Part shown: positions 42,026 to 50,699 of the stretch, piece after piece
Position numbering within the stretch: position 1 is the first letter of the stretch
How the letters are laid out: each line of letters opens with the position of its first letter
Assembly (NCBI RefSeq): GCF_000711955.1
Contig: NZ_JONR01000021.1
Location: 41,118 to 105,117 of the forward strand
From: Nevskia soli DSM 19509
GTDB lineage: Bacteria > Pseudomonadota > Gammaproteobacteria > Nevskiales > Nevskiaceae
Reading direction: 5' to 3'
DNA: 64,000 nucleotides
The notes under the pieces: model-generated
What the model saw: only the letters and a program-made list of their open reading frames with translations
Databases searched by the model: none
What the model was told of the DNA's origin: nothing
Position numbers and translations under genes: made by a program

Positions 42026-43269
42026 CAGTACACCGCCGGCGCTGGCGCCGGAGCCGGGGGTGTGGCCGGCGGCGACGCCGGTTTGGCTGGTGCCGGGGCG
42101 GGTTTGGACTGCGCCGCGGCAGGCTTGGACGGTGCCGCAGCGGGCTTGGATTGTGTTGCGGCGGGTTTGGGCGGTGCGGCCGCGGGCTTTGCCGGTGCCG
42201 GTGCGGGCTTGGGTGCCGTCGCCGCCGGCGCCGCCGGCTTTTTCTGCGGCGGTTCGGGCTTGCGGGCGGCGGGCGGGGTGGTATCGCGCTTCGGCTCGGA
42301 GGCGGCATTGGAGCCGCCGACGGCATCCGCGGCGTGGTCGCCGGCGGCCTCGGGTTCGGCGGCCTGCTGCGGCCGTTCCGCCCACACCAGCAAGGCCTGG
42401 TGGCCCTGGTTGAGTTTGGCGGTCGGGTAGGCGATGCCTTCCATGAAGTTCTCGCCGGCGGGGTGGCGCAGTTCGTTGATCCTGCCCACCGGGTAACCGG
42501 GCGGATAGCGCCCGCCGAGCCCGGACGACACCAGCAGGTCGCCGACCTTGATGTCGGCGTTGCCGGGAAGGTAGGGCAGGGACAAGGTCTGGCCGTCGCC
42601 GCGGCCCAGGGCCACGGTCTGCAGGCCGGTGCGGTTGATCTCCACCGGCACGCCGCTGTCGGCGTCGGTGATCAGCAGGGCCACGCTGCTGGCGGGATTG
42701 ACCTCGATCACCTGCCCCATGATGCCGTCGGCGTCGACCAGGGCCTGGCCCTTGTAGACGCTGTCGTGCTCGCCCTTGTTGAGCACGATCTGCCGGTACG
42801 GCTCCTGGCTCACGCCCATGATCTCGGCGATCAGCACCCGCGTCTGCAAGGAGGCGGCGGAGGAGAGCAGTTCGCGGATGCGCGCGTTCTCGGCTTCCAG
42901 CGCATCCATGCGCAGCACCCGGCCTTCCAGCTCGAGCTGCTTCTGGTGCAGGGCGGTGTTCTCGGTCAGCAGGTCCTCGCGGCTGCGGAAGTGGTCGCCC
43001 AGGCCGGCGGTGGAACGCGGCAGCGAGGTCACCCACAGCAGCGGCTCCAGGGCCCGCGCGGTCCATTCCCGCACCGGGCGCAGGCGCGCGTCGCCGTGGT
43101 TGTCGGCGACCATCAGGCCGATCGACAGGGTCGCGAAGAGGAGGAATTTCAACCCCAGTCCGGGGCCGCGGGGAAACAGCGATTTGCGGGCGGAGTCGCT
43201 AAGCGTGTTCAAGGGCCGTGGCGGGGTGAGTGAGCAGCTGGATATGGGGATTCCAGACTGCCCGGACAT
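42025..43269 (-). CDS. mreC: rod shape-determining protein MreC with Ala/Pro/Lys-rich tail
   Basis: Bitopic membrane protein linking MreB to PBP2/RodA. After a membrane helix (LKFLLFATLSIGLMVAD) comes a coiled-coil (REDLLTENTALHQKQLELEG) and the beta-barrel domain (SVYKGQALVDADGIMGQVIE, LLITDADSGVPVEINRTGLQ, GRYPPGYPVGRI). The last ~110 residues are a low-complexity tail of repeated AAAPSKPA/QSKPA units, much longer than usual. The ATG at 43269 is the first in frame, but a predicted promoter directly in front of it would leave no leader. A TTG near 43212 (LNTLSDSARKSLFPRGPG) is a credible alternative. Confidence 0.9.
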   Translation of the reverse strand: MSGQSGIPISSCSLTPPRPLNTLSDSARKSLFPRGPGLGLKFLLFATLSIGLMVADNHGDARLRPVREWTARALEPLLWVTSLPRSTAGLGDHFRSREDLLTENTALHQKQLELEGRVLRMDALEAENARIRELLSSAASLQTRVLIAEIMGVSQEPYRQIVLNKGEHDSVYKGQALVDADGIMGQVIEVNPASSVALLITDADSGVPVEINRTGLQTVALGRGDGQTLSLPYLPGNADIKVGDLLVSSGLGGRYPPGYPVGRINELRHPAGENFMEGIAYPTAKLNQGHQALLVWAERPQQAAEPEAAGDHAADAVGGSNAASEPKRDTTPPAARKPEPPQKKPAAPAATAPKPAPAPAKPAAAPPKPAATQSKPAAAPSKPAAAQSKPAPAPAKPASPPATPPAPAPAPAVY

Positions 43270-43276
43270 TCAGTCA

Positions 43277-43305
43277 AGCATAGGGCTCGGCGCGTGCGCC
43301 GACAA
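43277..43305 (-). promoter_or_regulatory. Candidate sigma70-type promoter for mreC
   Basis: On the minus strand, TTGTCG is followed after 17 bp by TATGCT in the 120-bp gap between mreB and mreC. The expected start point falls at about 43270. The match to consensus is moderate, and the gene is probably also read from the mreB promoter. Confidence 0.35.
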
Positions 43306-43389
43306 CCGATATTGCCAGGAGAGCGGGCCCCGCTTGGCGGAACCCGCGAGGGCCGGTCCGGAACGCTGCCGGAACAGCCGTTGCACCGC

Positions 43390-44427
43390 TCAATCCATCA
43401 GGTAGATATCGCCCTGGCGATCGAGCATGTCGAGCAGCATGCCGCCGCCGCGCGCCACGCAGGTGAGGGGGTCGTCGGCGATGATCACCGGCAGTCCGGT
43501 TTCCTCGGAAATCAGCTTGTCCAGGTCGCGCAGCAGGGCGCCGCCGCCGGTCAGCACGATGCCGCGCTCGGCTACGTCCGAGCCCAGTTCCGGCGGGGTG
43601 CGTTCCAGCGCCTGCTTCACCGCCTTGACGATGCCGGCCAGCGGCTCCTGCAGGGCGTCGAGGATCTCGTTGGAGTTCATGGTGAAGTTGCGCGGCACGC
43701 CGGCGGCCAGGTGGCGGCCGACGACGTCGATTTCCTGCACTTCCGGCCCCGGGAAGGCGGTGCCGATTTCCTGCTTGATGCGCTCGGCCGTGGCCTCGCC
43801 GATCAGCATGTTGTACTGGCGGCGGACGTAGCTGACGATGGCCTCGTCGAACTTGTCGCCGCCGATGCGCACGCTCTCGGCGTAGACGATGCCGTTGAGC
43901 GAGATCACCGCCACTTCCGAAGTGCCGCCGCCGATGTCCACCACCATCGAGCCGCGGGCTTCGGAAATGGGGATGCCGGCGCCAAGGGCGGCCGCGATCG
44001 GCTCTTCGATGACGAAGACCTTGCGCGCGCCGGCGTTTTCCACCGACTCGCGGATGGCGCGGCGTTCCACCTGGGTGGAGCCGTAGGGCACGCACACCAC
44101 CACGCGGGTCATCGGGCGCATCACGCGGCCCTTCTGCACCTTGCGGATGAAGTGCTGCAGCATCTTTTCCGTGACCGTGTAGTCGGCGATGACGCCGTCG
44201 CGCAGCGGGCGGATGGTGGAGATGTTGGTGGGGGTGCGGCCGAGCATGCGCTTGGCGTCGAGGCCCACCGCCTCGATTTTCTTGCTGCCGCGGGAATCCA
44301 GGCGGATGGCGACCACCGAAGGCTCGTTCAGGACGATGCCCTCGTCCCGTACGTAGACGAGCGTGTTGGCGGTGCCGAGGTCGATGGAGAGGTCGTTTAC
44401 GAAGAGGCGGCGGACGGCGTCGAACAT
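43390..44427 (-). CDS. mreB: rod shape-determining protein MreB
   Basis: Bacterial actin directing lateral wall synthesis. Strongly conserved: LSIDLGTANTLVYVRDEGIV, NEPSVVAIR, EKMLQHFIRKV, VCVPYGSTQVERRAIRESVE, the nucleotide-binding VVDIGGGTSEVAVISLNGIV, and LTGGGALLRDLDKL. Length is 345 aa, as in other proteobacteria. It is the first gene of the mreBCD-mrdA-rodA-mltB-rlpA-dac-ybeD-lipB run and is divergent from gatC. Confidence 0.97.
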   Translation of the reverse strand: MFDAVRRLFVNDLSIDLGTANTLVYVRDEGIVLNEPSVVAIRLDSRGSKKIEAVGLDAKRMLGRTPTNISTIRPLRDGVIADYTVTEKMLQHFIRKVQKGRVMRPMTRVVVCVPYGSTQVERRAIRESVENAGARKVFVIEEPIAAALGAGIPISEARGSMVVDIGGGTSEVAVISLNGIVYAESVRIGGDKFDEAIVSYVRRQYNMLIGEATAERIKQEIGTAFPGPEVQEIDVVGRHLAAGVPRNFTMNSNEILDALQEPLAGIVKAVKQALERTPPELGSDVAERGIVLTGGGALLRDLDKLISEETGLPVIIADDPLTCVARGGGMLLDMLDRQGDIYLMD

Positions 44428-44706
44428 CGTTTTGTGAGAATCCGGATTCGTTGAAAGAAACAGTGGAGAATGCGTCGGTACTGCGGGGCAGCTCTATTCG
44501 GGATTTTGGCGCTACCGGCACCGCCACGGGGCGGGCCCGGGCGCGATGCGGCAGGCGTAGGGAATGTGCAAATCGTTTATCATTTCATGATAGCGCATTT
44601 TCTTCCGTGAAAGTCTGCCGTTTGGCCGGTTCTGCACTGTTATCGACCAGCCCGCGACAGCCTGCCCGATCCTCAATCCAGCCAATACCAACCGATTGAA
44701 TCGCCG
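44428..44706. promoter_or_regulatory. Divergent mreB-gatC promoter region
   Basis: A 279-bp gap between the divergent start codons. It contains an AT-rich patch (44570-44610) with a perfect dyad TATCATTTCATGATA (44578-44592), which is rare in this GC-rich sequence and may be a promoter or operator. No -35/-10 pair with ideal spacing could be assigned. Confidence 0.4.
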
Positions 44707-44994
44707 ATGAGCCTGAGTCCGGAACAAGTCAAACAGGTCGCGCATCTTGCGCGGCTCTCGCTGCCGCCCGAAAAGGTCGAGCCTTACGCGCGCCAGCTGT
44801 CCAATATTCTGGACATGGTGGGCCAATTGTCCAGCGCCAGCACGGACGACGTGCAGCCGATGGCCCATCCGCTGGAGATGGTGCAGCGCCTGCGCCCCGA
44901 TGCGGTGAGCGAGGAAAACCGCCGCGAAGCCTTCCAGGCCATCGCCCCGGCCGTGCAAGACGGCGTCTACCTCGTACCCAGGGTCATCGAATGA
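44707..44994 (+). CDS. gatC: Asp-tRNA(Asn)/Glu-tRNA(Gln) amidotransferase subunit GatC
   Basis: Small 95-aa scaffold subunit that stabilises GatA and links it to GatB. The family pattern is clear: SPEQVKQVAHLARLSLPPEK, RQLSNILDMVGQLSSASTDD and RPDAVSEENRREAFQAIAPA, ending VPRVIE. Its stop overlaps the gatA ATG by four bases. Confidence 0.96.
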   Translation: MSLSPEQVKQVAHLARLSLPPEKVEPYARQLSNILDMVGQLSSASTDDVQPMAHPLEMVQRLRPDAVSEENRREAFQAIAPAVQDGVYLVPRVIE

Positions 44995-46451
44995 GCCTGC
45001 ACGAACTCTCCCTGCGCGAATTGGGCGAAGGCCTGCGCGCCAAGAAGTTTTCCAGTCGGGAGCTGACCGGCCACTACCTCGGCCGCATCAGCCAGCACGA
45101 CAAGGCCCTGAACAGCTACATCACCGTCACCGCCGACCGCGCCCTGGCCCAGGCCGACGCCGCCGACAAGACGCTGGCCGCCGGCGCGGGCGGAGCCCTC
45201 ACCGGCATTCCGCTGGCGCAGAAGGACATCTTCTGCACCTCCGGAGTGAGGACCTCCTGCGGCTCGAAGATGCTGGACAAGTTCATCGCCCCCTACGACG
45301 CCACCATCGTGCAGAAGCTCGATGCGGCCGGCATGGTGATGCTGGGCAAGGCCAACATGGACGAGTTCGCCATGGGCTCGTCCAACGAAACCTCGTACTA
45401 CGGCCCGGTGAAGAATCCCTGGGACCTGGAACGGGTGCCGGGCGGTTCCTCCGGCGGCTCGGTCGCCGCGGTTGCCGCCGGCCTGGCGCCGATCGCCACC
45501 GCCACCGACACCGGCGGTTCGATCCGCCAGCCGGCCGCGCTGACCAATCTCACCGGCATCAAGCCCACCTACGGCCGCGTTTCGCGCTACGGCATGATCG
45601 CCTTCGCTTCCAGCCTCGACCAGGCCGGGGTGGTGGCGCACAGCGCCGAGGACGCCGCGGTGGTGCTGCAGGCCATGTCCGGCTTCGATCCGCGCGATTC
45701 CACCAGCGTCGAGCGGCCGGTGGATGACTACATCAGCGGCCTGGGCGCTTCGCTCAAGGGCTTGCGCATCGGCTTGCCCAAGGAATACTTCGCCGAAGGC
45801 CTCGATCCCGGCGCCCGCGCCTGCATCGAGGCGGCGATCAAGGTGTTCGAGGGGCTGGGGGCCAGCGTGCGCGAAGTGTCGCTGCCCAGTTCGCCGCTGT
45901 CGGTGCCGACCTATTACGTGGTGGCCCCGGCGGAAGCCTCCAGTAACCTGGCCCGCTTCGACGGCGTGCGCTACGGCCATCGCGCCGAGGGCGTGCACAC
46001 CCTGGAAGAGCTGTACAAGCGCAGCCGTGGCGAAGGCTTCGGCGCCGAGGTGCAGCGCCGCATCATGATCGGCACTTATGTGCTGAGCCACGGCTACTAC
46101 GACGCCTATTACCTGAAGGCGCAGAAAGTGCGCCGGCTGATCTACGACGATTTCCGCCGCGCCTTCGGCGAAGTGGATCTGATCCTGGGGCCGACCGCGC
46201 AGAGCGTGGCCTTCAAGCTCGGCGACAAGACCGACGACCCGGTGGCGATGTATCTCAACGACATCTACACCATCGCCGCCAACCTCGCCGGCATCCCGGC
46301 CATGAGCCTGCCCTGCGGCTTCCACCAGGACCTGCCGATCGGCATGCAGCTGATGGGCAATTTCTTCGACGAGGGCCGCATGCTCAACGCCGCCCACCAG
46401 TACCAGCAGGCCACCGATTTCCACAAGCGGCGGCCGCAAGCGTTCGCGTGA
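44991..46451 (+). CDS. gatA: Asp-tRNA(Asn)/Glu-tRNA(Gln) amidotransferase subunit GatA
   Basis: Glutaminase subunit supplying ammonia for transamidation of mischarged tRNA. The amidase Ser-cisSer-Lys triad is in AQKDIFCT (Lys near residue 79), VPGGSSGGSVAAVAAGL (near 152) and TDTGGSIRQPAAL (near 177). Length (486 aa) is normal. It overlaps gatC (ATGA), and its stop shares one base with the start of a small lipoprotein gene, not with gatB directly. Confidence 0.97.
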   Translation: MSLHELSLRELGEGLRAKKFSSRELTGHYLGRISQHDKALNSYITVTADRALAQADAADKTLAAGAGGALTGIPLAQKDIFCTSGVRTSCGSKMLDKFIAPYDATIVQKLDAAGMVMLGKANMDEFAMGSSNETSYYGPVKNPWDLERVPGGSSGGSVAAVAAGLAPIATATDTGGSIRQPAALTNLTGIKPTYGRVSRYGMIAFASSLDQAGVVAHSAEDAAVVLQAMSGFDPRDSTSVERPVDDYISGLGASLKGLRIGLPKEYFAEGLDPGARACIEAAIKVFEGLGASVREVSLPSSPLSVPTYYVVAPAEASSNLARFDGVRYGHRAEGVHTLEELYKRSRGEGFGAEVQRRIMIGTYVLSHGYYDAYYLKAQKVRRLIYDDFRRAFGEVDLILGPTAQSVAFKLGDKTDDPVAMYLNDIYTIAANLAGIPAMSLPCGFHQDLPIGMQLMGNFFDEGRMLNAAHQYQQATDFHKRRPQAFA

Positions 46452-46876
46452 TGCTCCGCAGCCGTCACTGGATGTCGCTGGGCCTGTCGGCGCTGGCCGC
46501 CGGCTGCGCAGCGTCCGGCGGCCAGGAGCCGCCCTTGCCGTTTCCGAAGGAAACCTACGGCGCGCTGTTGACGGAATTCAAGCGCATACAGGCCGAAGGC
46601 AGCCATGCCGGCTGCGGCACGGTGGGGTTCGAACTCGACGACGCGGGGCACGCTTCCGGCTTCAGGATTTTTTATTCGGCGCCGGATATCCGCTTCGCGC
46701 AAGCGGAAATCCAGGCGTTATCGGCGACGCAATTTCCACCAAACACGCAGCCGCGCCGTCGCGCCATCTCCATGACGGGCGGCCACGATGACGGCAAGAG
46801 CGGCATGGCCGAGTGCAATCGCCACGACTTCAAGCAAGCTGGGCATCAGGCCACAGCCGAGGGTTATCTAGAATGA
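46451..46876 (+). CDS. Small lipoprotein of unknown function inserted between gatA and gatB
   Basis: A 141-aa predicted lipoprotein. The signal MLRSRHWMSLGLSALAAGCA ends in the lipobox LAAGC. The mature part (ETYGALLTEFKRIQAEGSHA, CGTVGFELDDAGHASGF, RFAQAEIQALSATQFPPN) contains two further cysteines and has no family that I recognise. It is joined by TGATG to gatA and by ATGA to gatB, so it is translated in the same chain of coupled genes. A GTG three bases earlier is an alternative start. The codon usage looks like that of its neighbours. Confidence 0.75.
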   Translation: MLRSRHWMSLGLSALAAGCAASGGQEPPLPFPKETYGALLTEFKRIQAEGSHAGCGTVGFELDDAGHASGFRIFYSAPDIRFAQAEIQALSATQFPPNTQPRRRAISMTGGHDDGKSGMAECNRHDFKQAGHQATAEGYLE

Positions 46877-48318
46877 ATTGGGAAGCCGTAATCGGGCTGG
46901 AAGTGCATTGCCAGCTCCAGACCAAATCGAAAATCTTCTCCGGTGCGGCCACCGCCTACGGCGCCGAGCCGAACACCCAGGCCGACGGCGTGACGCTGGG
47001 CTTTCCCGGCGTGCTGCCGGTGCTCAACGGCGAAGCCCTGCGCATGGCGGTGACTTTCGGTCTCGCGGTCGGGGCGGAAGTGGCGGAGCGTTGCGTCTTC
47101 GCGCGCAAGCACTACTTCTATCCGGACCTGCCCAAGGGCTACCAGATCTCGCAGTACGAGCTGCCGATCGTGGGCAAGGGCAAGCTCGACATCGAGCTGG
47201 ACGACGGCCGCGGCGGCGTCACCCACAAGACCATCGGCATCACCCGCGCCCACATGGAAGAGGACGCCGGCAAGTCCCTGCACGAGAATTTCTCGGGCGC
47301 CACCGGCATCGACCTCAATCGTGCCGGCACGCCGCTGATCGAGATCGTCTCCGAGCCGGACATCCGCACCGCGCAGGAAGCGGTGGCCTACCTGAAGAAG
47401 CTGCACCAGCTGGTGGTGTACCTGGGCATCTGCGACGGCAACATGCAGGAAGGCAGCTTCCGTTGCGACGCCAACGTCTCCGTGCGCCGCAAGGGCGAGC
47501 CCTTCGGCACCCGCACCGAGACCAAGAACGTCAACTCCTTCCGCTACGTCGAAAAGGCCATCGAGTACGAAATCCAGCGCCAGATCGAGGTGATCGAGGG
47601 CGGCGGCAAGATCATCCAGGAAACGCGCCTGTTCAACCCGGATACCGGCGAGACCAAGTCGATGCGCGTCAAGGAAGATGCCAACGACTACCGCTACTTC
47701 CCCGATCCGGACCTGCTGCCCATCGTCTGCACGCCGGAGTACATCGCCGCCATTCGCGCCAGCCTGCCGGAACTGCCGGAAGCCAAGCGCGCGCGCTTCG
47801 AGCGGGATTACGGCCTGTCTCCGTACGACGCCAAGACCCTCGTCAGCTCGCGTGAACTCGCCGCCTATTACGAAGCGGTGGTGAAGGCGTCCGGTGCCGA
47901 ACCCAAGCTCTGCGCCAACTGGGTCGCCACCAACCTGCTCGGCGCGCTGAACAAGATCGGCCAGGACATCGACACCTCGCCGGTCAGCGCCGACGCCCTG
48001 GCCGGCCTGCTCAAGCGCATCGCCGACAAGACCATTTCCGGCAACGGTGCCAAGGAAGTGTTCGAGGCGATGCTCGCCGGCGAAGGCGACGCCGACAGCA
48101 TCATCAAGGCCAAGGGCCTGGTGCAGATCACCGACGAATCGGCCATCGTCAAGGCCATCGAGGAAGTGATCGCGAAGAACCCCGGCCAGCTCGCCGAGTA
48201 CCGCGCCGGCAAGGACAAGCTGTTCGGCTTCTTCGTCGGCCAGGCGATGAAGGCCACGCAGGGCAAGGCCAATCCGGACGCGTTGAATCGCTTGCTCAAG
48301 GAAAAGCTGGCGGGATGA
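46873..48318 (+). CDS. gatB: Asp-tRNA(Asn)/Glu-tRNA(Gln) amidotransferase subunit GatB
   Basis: Kinase/tRNA-binding subunit that activates the Asp or Glu of mischarged tRNA. Conserved blocks: WEAVIGLEVHCQLQTKSKIF, HYFYPDLPKGYQISQYELPI, NRAGTPLIEIVSEPDIRT, GNMQEGSFRCDANVSVRR and KNVNSFRYVEKAI, plus the C-terminal YqeY-like helical domain ending LNRLLKEKLAG. The ATG at 46873 (MNWEAVIG) overlaps the lipoprotein gene stop. An extension of 20 residues upstream is rejected. Confidence 0.97.
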   Translation: MNWEAVIGLEVHCQLQTKSKIFSGAATAYGAEPNTQADGVTLGFPGVLPVLNGEALRMAVTFGLAVGAEVAERCVFARKHYFYPDLPKGYQISQYELPIVGKGKLDIELDDGRGGVTHKTIGITRAHMEEDAGKSLHENFSGATGIDLNRAGTPLIEIVSEPDIRTAQEAVAYLKKLHQLVVYLGICDGNMQEGSFRCDANVSVRRKGEPFGTRTETKNVNSFRYVEKAIEYEIQRQIEVIEGGGKIIQETRLFNPDTGETKSMRVKEDANDYRYFPDPDLLPIVCTPEYIAAIRASLPELPEAKRARFERDYGLSPYDAKTLVSSRELAAYYEAVVKASGAEPKLCANWVATNLLGALNKIGQDIDTSPVSADALAGLLKRIADKTISGNGAKEVFEAMLAGEGDADSIIKAKGLVQITDESAIVKAIEEVIAKNPGQLAEYRAGKDKLFGFFVGQAMKATQGKANPDALNRLLKEKLAG

Positions 48319-49181
48319 ATCGTCTGACCGGTTTTGTATTCGAGAACAAGGTGGCGCACGGCGCCTTCGTCGAGCTGTCCGAAGGCGTGGGTGAGATGCT
48401 CGGCCGCCGCGCCTACAGCGGCGACGTGCGCAAACTGCTCGGCGAGGCCATGGCGGCGATGCCGCTGCTCGCCACCCATCTGGGCTACGAGGGCCGCATC
48501 AACCTGCAGTTCCAGGGTGAGGACGCGGTGAAGATGCTGGTGGCCCAGGTCGACCATCATCTCGAAGTGCGCGCCATGGCCAAGGCCCCGGAGGACTTGC
48601 AGGGCAGCTTCACCGGCCTGTTGCGGGGCGGGGTGCTGGCGCTGATGCTGGAGCCCAATGCCGAGCACCGTGAATCCACCCAGGCCTCGGTGCCGATCGA
48701 AGGCACCTCGCTGGCGCAGGCGCTGGAAGCCTATTTCACCCAGTCCGAGCAGTTGCCGACGCTGATCCGTCTGGCCGCCGACGGCGACCGCCTGCGCGGC
48801 TTCCTGCTGCAGCGCATGCCGCTGGAAGATGCCCGGGGTGGCGAGGAGGACTGGGAGCACGTTTCCATTCTCGCCGCGACCCTGAAGCCGGAGGAGATGC
48901 TGCAGGCCGATCTCGCCACCCTGCTGGGGCGCCTGTTTGCCGAAGAGGAAGTGCGGGTGTTCGAGCCGCGCCCGGTCACCGTGGCCTGCCGCTGCTCGCG
49001 CGCCGGCATTTCGCGCCTGCTGCTGTCGCTGGGGCGCGAGGAGTGCGACTCCATCCTGGCCGAGCAGGGGCGCATCGCCGTCACCTGCGAGTTCTGCGGC
49101 AAGGAATATGCGTTCACGCAGTTCGAGACGGCGGAGTTGTTTGCCGCTGCGGGCGCAGTTCCGTCCACGACTCGACATTGA
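48315..49181 (+). CDS. hslO: redox-regulated chaperone Hsp33
   Basis: Cytoplasmic holdase activated by oxidation and unfolding. The C-terminal zinc/redox switch has the four cysteines as CRCSRAG and CEFCGKEY, separated by the linker typical of Hsp33. The N-terminal domain includes YSGDVRKLLGEAMAAMPLLA and GRINLQFQGEDAVKMLVAQV. The last residues (PSTTRH) and the stop codon are encoded by a 46-bp palindrome, so the natural C-terminus may have been altered. Its ATG overlaps the gatB stop (ATGA). Confidence 0.95.
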   Translation: MNRLTGFVFENKVAHGAFVELSEGVGEMLGRRAYSGDVRKLLGEAMAAMPLLATHLGYEGRINLQFQGEDAVKMLVAQVDHHLEVRAMAKAPEDLQGSFTGLLRGGVLALMLEPNAEHRESTQASVPIEGTSLAQALEAYFTQSEQLPTLIRLAADGDRLRGFLLQRMPLEDARGGEEDWEHVSILAATLKPEEMLQADLATLLGRLFAEEEVRVFEPRPVTVACRCSRAGISRLLLSLGREECDSILAEQGRIAVTCEFCGKEYAFTQFETAELFAAAGAVPSTTRH

Positions 49182-49210
49182 AGCCCTCGGGCTTCAATGT
49201 CGAGTCGTGG
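49165..49210. repeat. 46-bp perfect palindrome straddling the hslO stop codon
   Basis: Two fully complementary 22-base arms (CCACGACTCGACATTGAAGC... and its complement) flank a 2-base centre, TC. The left arm encodes the last residues of Hsp33 and the TGA. There is no T-run after it, so it is not a classic terminator. It is unrelated in sequence to the CCGTTCG family. Confidence 0.85.
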
Positions 49211-49302
49211 GTATGTAGGTATGTCCATCCTGGACAAGACCGGGCCATCCGTGGCCCGGACTGTTGAAACAAGCGTCGCTAATCCAGAGTTCTGCTGAAC
49301 CC

Positions 49303-49773
49303 ATGATCGTTCCGCGCTATCGCATTGCTGATTCCGGCATCGCCGGCGCCGGCAAGGGCTTCTTCCTTGACGAGCCGGTGGCGCGCGGCCGCGTCATCAT
49401 CGCGCCGGACAAGGTGCATACGCTCATGGCGGAGCGGGAGTTGCGCAGGTTCCCGCCGGGGTCGATCGAGGTCGATTCGAGCGTGCGCTGGTTCGAGGAC
49501 TGGTTTTCGCTGACGCCGGAGTGGAGCGACGAGTGCTACGTCAACCACTGCTTCGCCCCCACCGGCCTGTGGCACCTGGGCTTCATCTTCGCCCAGGACG
49601 ATCTTGCCGCCGGCACCGAGCTGACCATCGACTACCGTCTGGTCATCGGCAGTGGCGAGGAGATGCCGTTCCGTGATTCCGCCACCGGCCAGCCCATCGT
49701 CGGCCTGCAATGGCAGGACAACCTGCGCCAGAGCGCGCAGCGGTTGCTGCAATTAATCGGAAACCGCGACTGA
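49303..49773 (+). CDS. SET-domain protein (putative lysine methyltransferase) 1
   Basis: A 156-aa protein with a compact SET fold: SGIAGAGKGFFLDEPVARGR at the start, CYVNHCFAPTG (equivalent of the NHSC cofactor motif) and LAAGTELTIDYRLV (the GEELTYDY equivalent) before a helical C-terminus. There is no cysteine-rich post-SET region. The ATG at 49303 is preferred over a TTG at 49264. The substrate is unknown. It lies alone between hslO and the convergent DUF4398 genes. A second SET protein is encoded at 57211-57693. Confidence 0.82.
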   Translation: MIVPRYRIADSGIAGAGKGFFLDEPVARGRVIIAPDKVHTLMAERELRRFPPGSIEVDSSVRWFEDWFSLTPEWSDECYVNHCFAPTGLWHLGFIFAQDDLAAGTELTIDYRLVIGSGEEMPFRDSATGQPIVGLQWQDNLRQSAQRLLQLIGNRD

Positions 49774-49826
49774 CCGACGGGTTGCACGAGGGGCTGGCTT
49801 CCCCCGCAGGCGGGACTTCAGCCGGC

Positions 49827-50162
49827 TCAAGGCCCCTGCAGCGCCTTCAACTGGTCTTCGGCCACCCGCGCCTCGGCCAGCGCCCGCGCGGTCTGTACCT
49901 TGCGGTCGGCCAGGTAGACCAGGTGGGCGGACTCCGCCGGATCCTTTTGCGCCACCTGGGCGGCGGCCACGGCGTCCTGCGCTTCCTTGAGGGCCACGGG
50001 AGCACGGCTGGCGAGCTGCGGATCGGCCTGCAACTGGCTCAGCTCGGCACTCACCTTGTCCGCTCCCGGGTCCTTGACCGAACCGTGGAACAGGCAGGAG
50101 GCCAGGGTCGTCAGCGACAGCAGGACGCCAACGCGCAGCAATGATCTGATCGGGCGATTCAT
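49827..50162 (-). CDS. DUF4398 lipoprotein (second of a pair)
   Basis: A 111-aa predicted lipoprotein. The signal ends TLASC (lipobox), and the mature part is a single alpha-helical domain with Ala-rich heptad pattern (LASRAPVALKEAQDAVAAAQ, ESAHLVYLADRKVQTARALA) typical of DUF4398. It starts three bases after the stop of the upstream DUF4398-like lipoprotein gene, forming a two-gene unit. In related bacteria such pairs often precede an OmpA-like gene, but here the pair ends without one. Probably periplasmic and envelope-associated. Confidence 0.82.
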   Translation of the reverse strand: MNRPIRSLLRVGVLLSLTTLASCLFHGSVKDPGADKVSAELSQLQADPQLASRAPVALKEAQDAVAAAQVAQKDPAESAHLVYLADRKVQTARALAEARVAEDQLKALQGP

Positions 50163-50165
50163 GCG

Positions 50166-50699
50166 TTAGACCCCAGTGGCGGGTGGTGCGGCTGCGGGTG
50201 CATCCGGCGTCGGCGCGGCTGGCACAGGAGCGGATTCCGGCGCGGGGACCTCCGGCGCGGGTGCCGGTGCATCCGGGACGGGCAGGTCCACCGATGGCGG
50301 CGGCGCCACAGGCAGGTCGGCCGCCGGCGGCATGATGGGCGCGCTGGGCGCCGGTTGCAGCGAGCGCACCACGCTCTGGGTGCGGACCTTGCGCGCCTTG
50401 GCATCCGCCAGTTCGGCGTCGGCTGCGGCCTCTTCGGCCAGCCAGCGTGCCTTGGTGCGGTTCGGGTCGTTCGGGTCCGTGGTGATCTGCGCCGCCAGGG
50501 CGCGTGCCGCGTTGAGCTTCTCGTGGGCCGAACGCATTTCGGCCGCGGCATAGTCCGCCGCCCTGGCGTCTTCCGCGTTGATCACGGCGTTGCTGGCGTT
50601 GCGGATCGCCTCGGTTGCCGTCTTCGGCGTTGTTGCGCAGCCGCACAACGCCAGTCCGGCAATCGCGGACAGTCGCAGCACGGCACGATGTGTTTTCAT
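50166..50699 (-). CDS. DUF4398-like lipoprotein with Pro/Ala-rich tail
   Basis: A 177-aa predicted lipoprotein. The signal MKTHRAVLRLSAIAGLALCG leads to the lipobox LCGC. A helical domain follows (AIRNASNAVINAEDARAADY, EMRSAHEKLNAARALAAQI, KARWLAEEAAADAELADAKA), then about 70 residues of Pro/Ala/Val repeats that may span the periplasm or contact peptidoglycan. The ATG at 50699 has GAGGAA upstream, and the longer frame has no ribosome-binding site. It is three bases from the next DUF4398 gene. Confidence 0.8.
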   Translation of the reverse strand: MKTHRAVLRLSAIAGLALCGCATTPKTATEAIRNASNAVINAEDARAADYAAAEMRSAHEKLNAARALAAQITTDPNDPNRTKARWLAEEAAADAELADAKARKVRTQSVVRSLQPAPSAPIMPPAADLPVAPPPSVDLPVPDAPAPAPEVPAPESAPVPAAPTPDAPAAAPPATGV

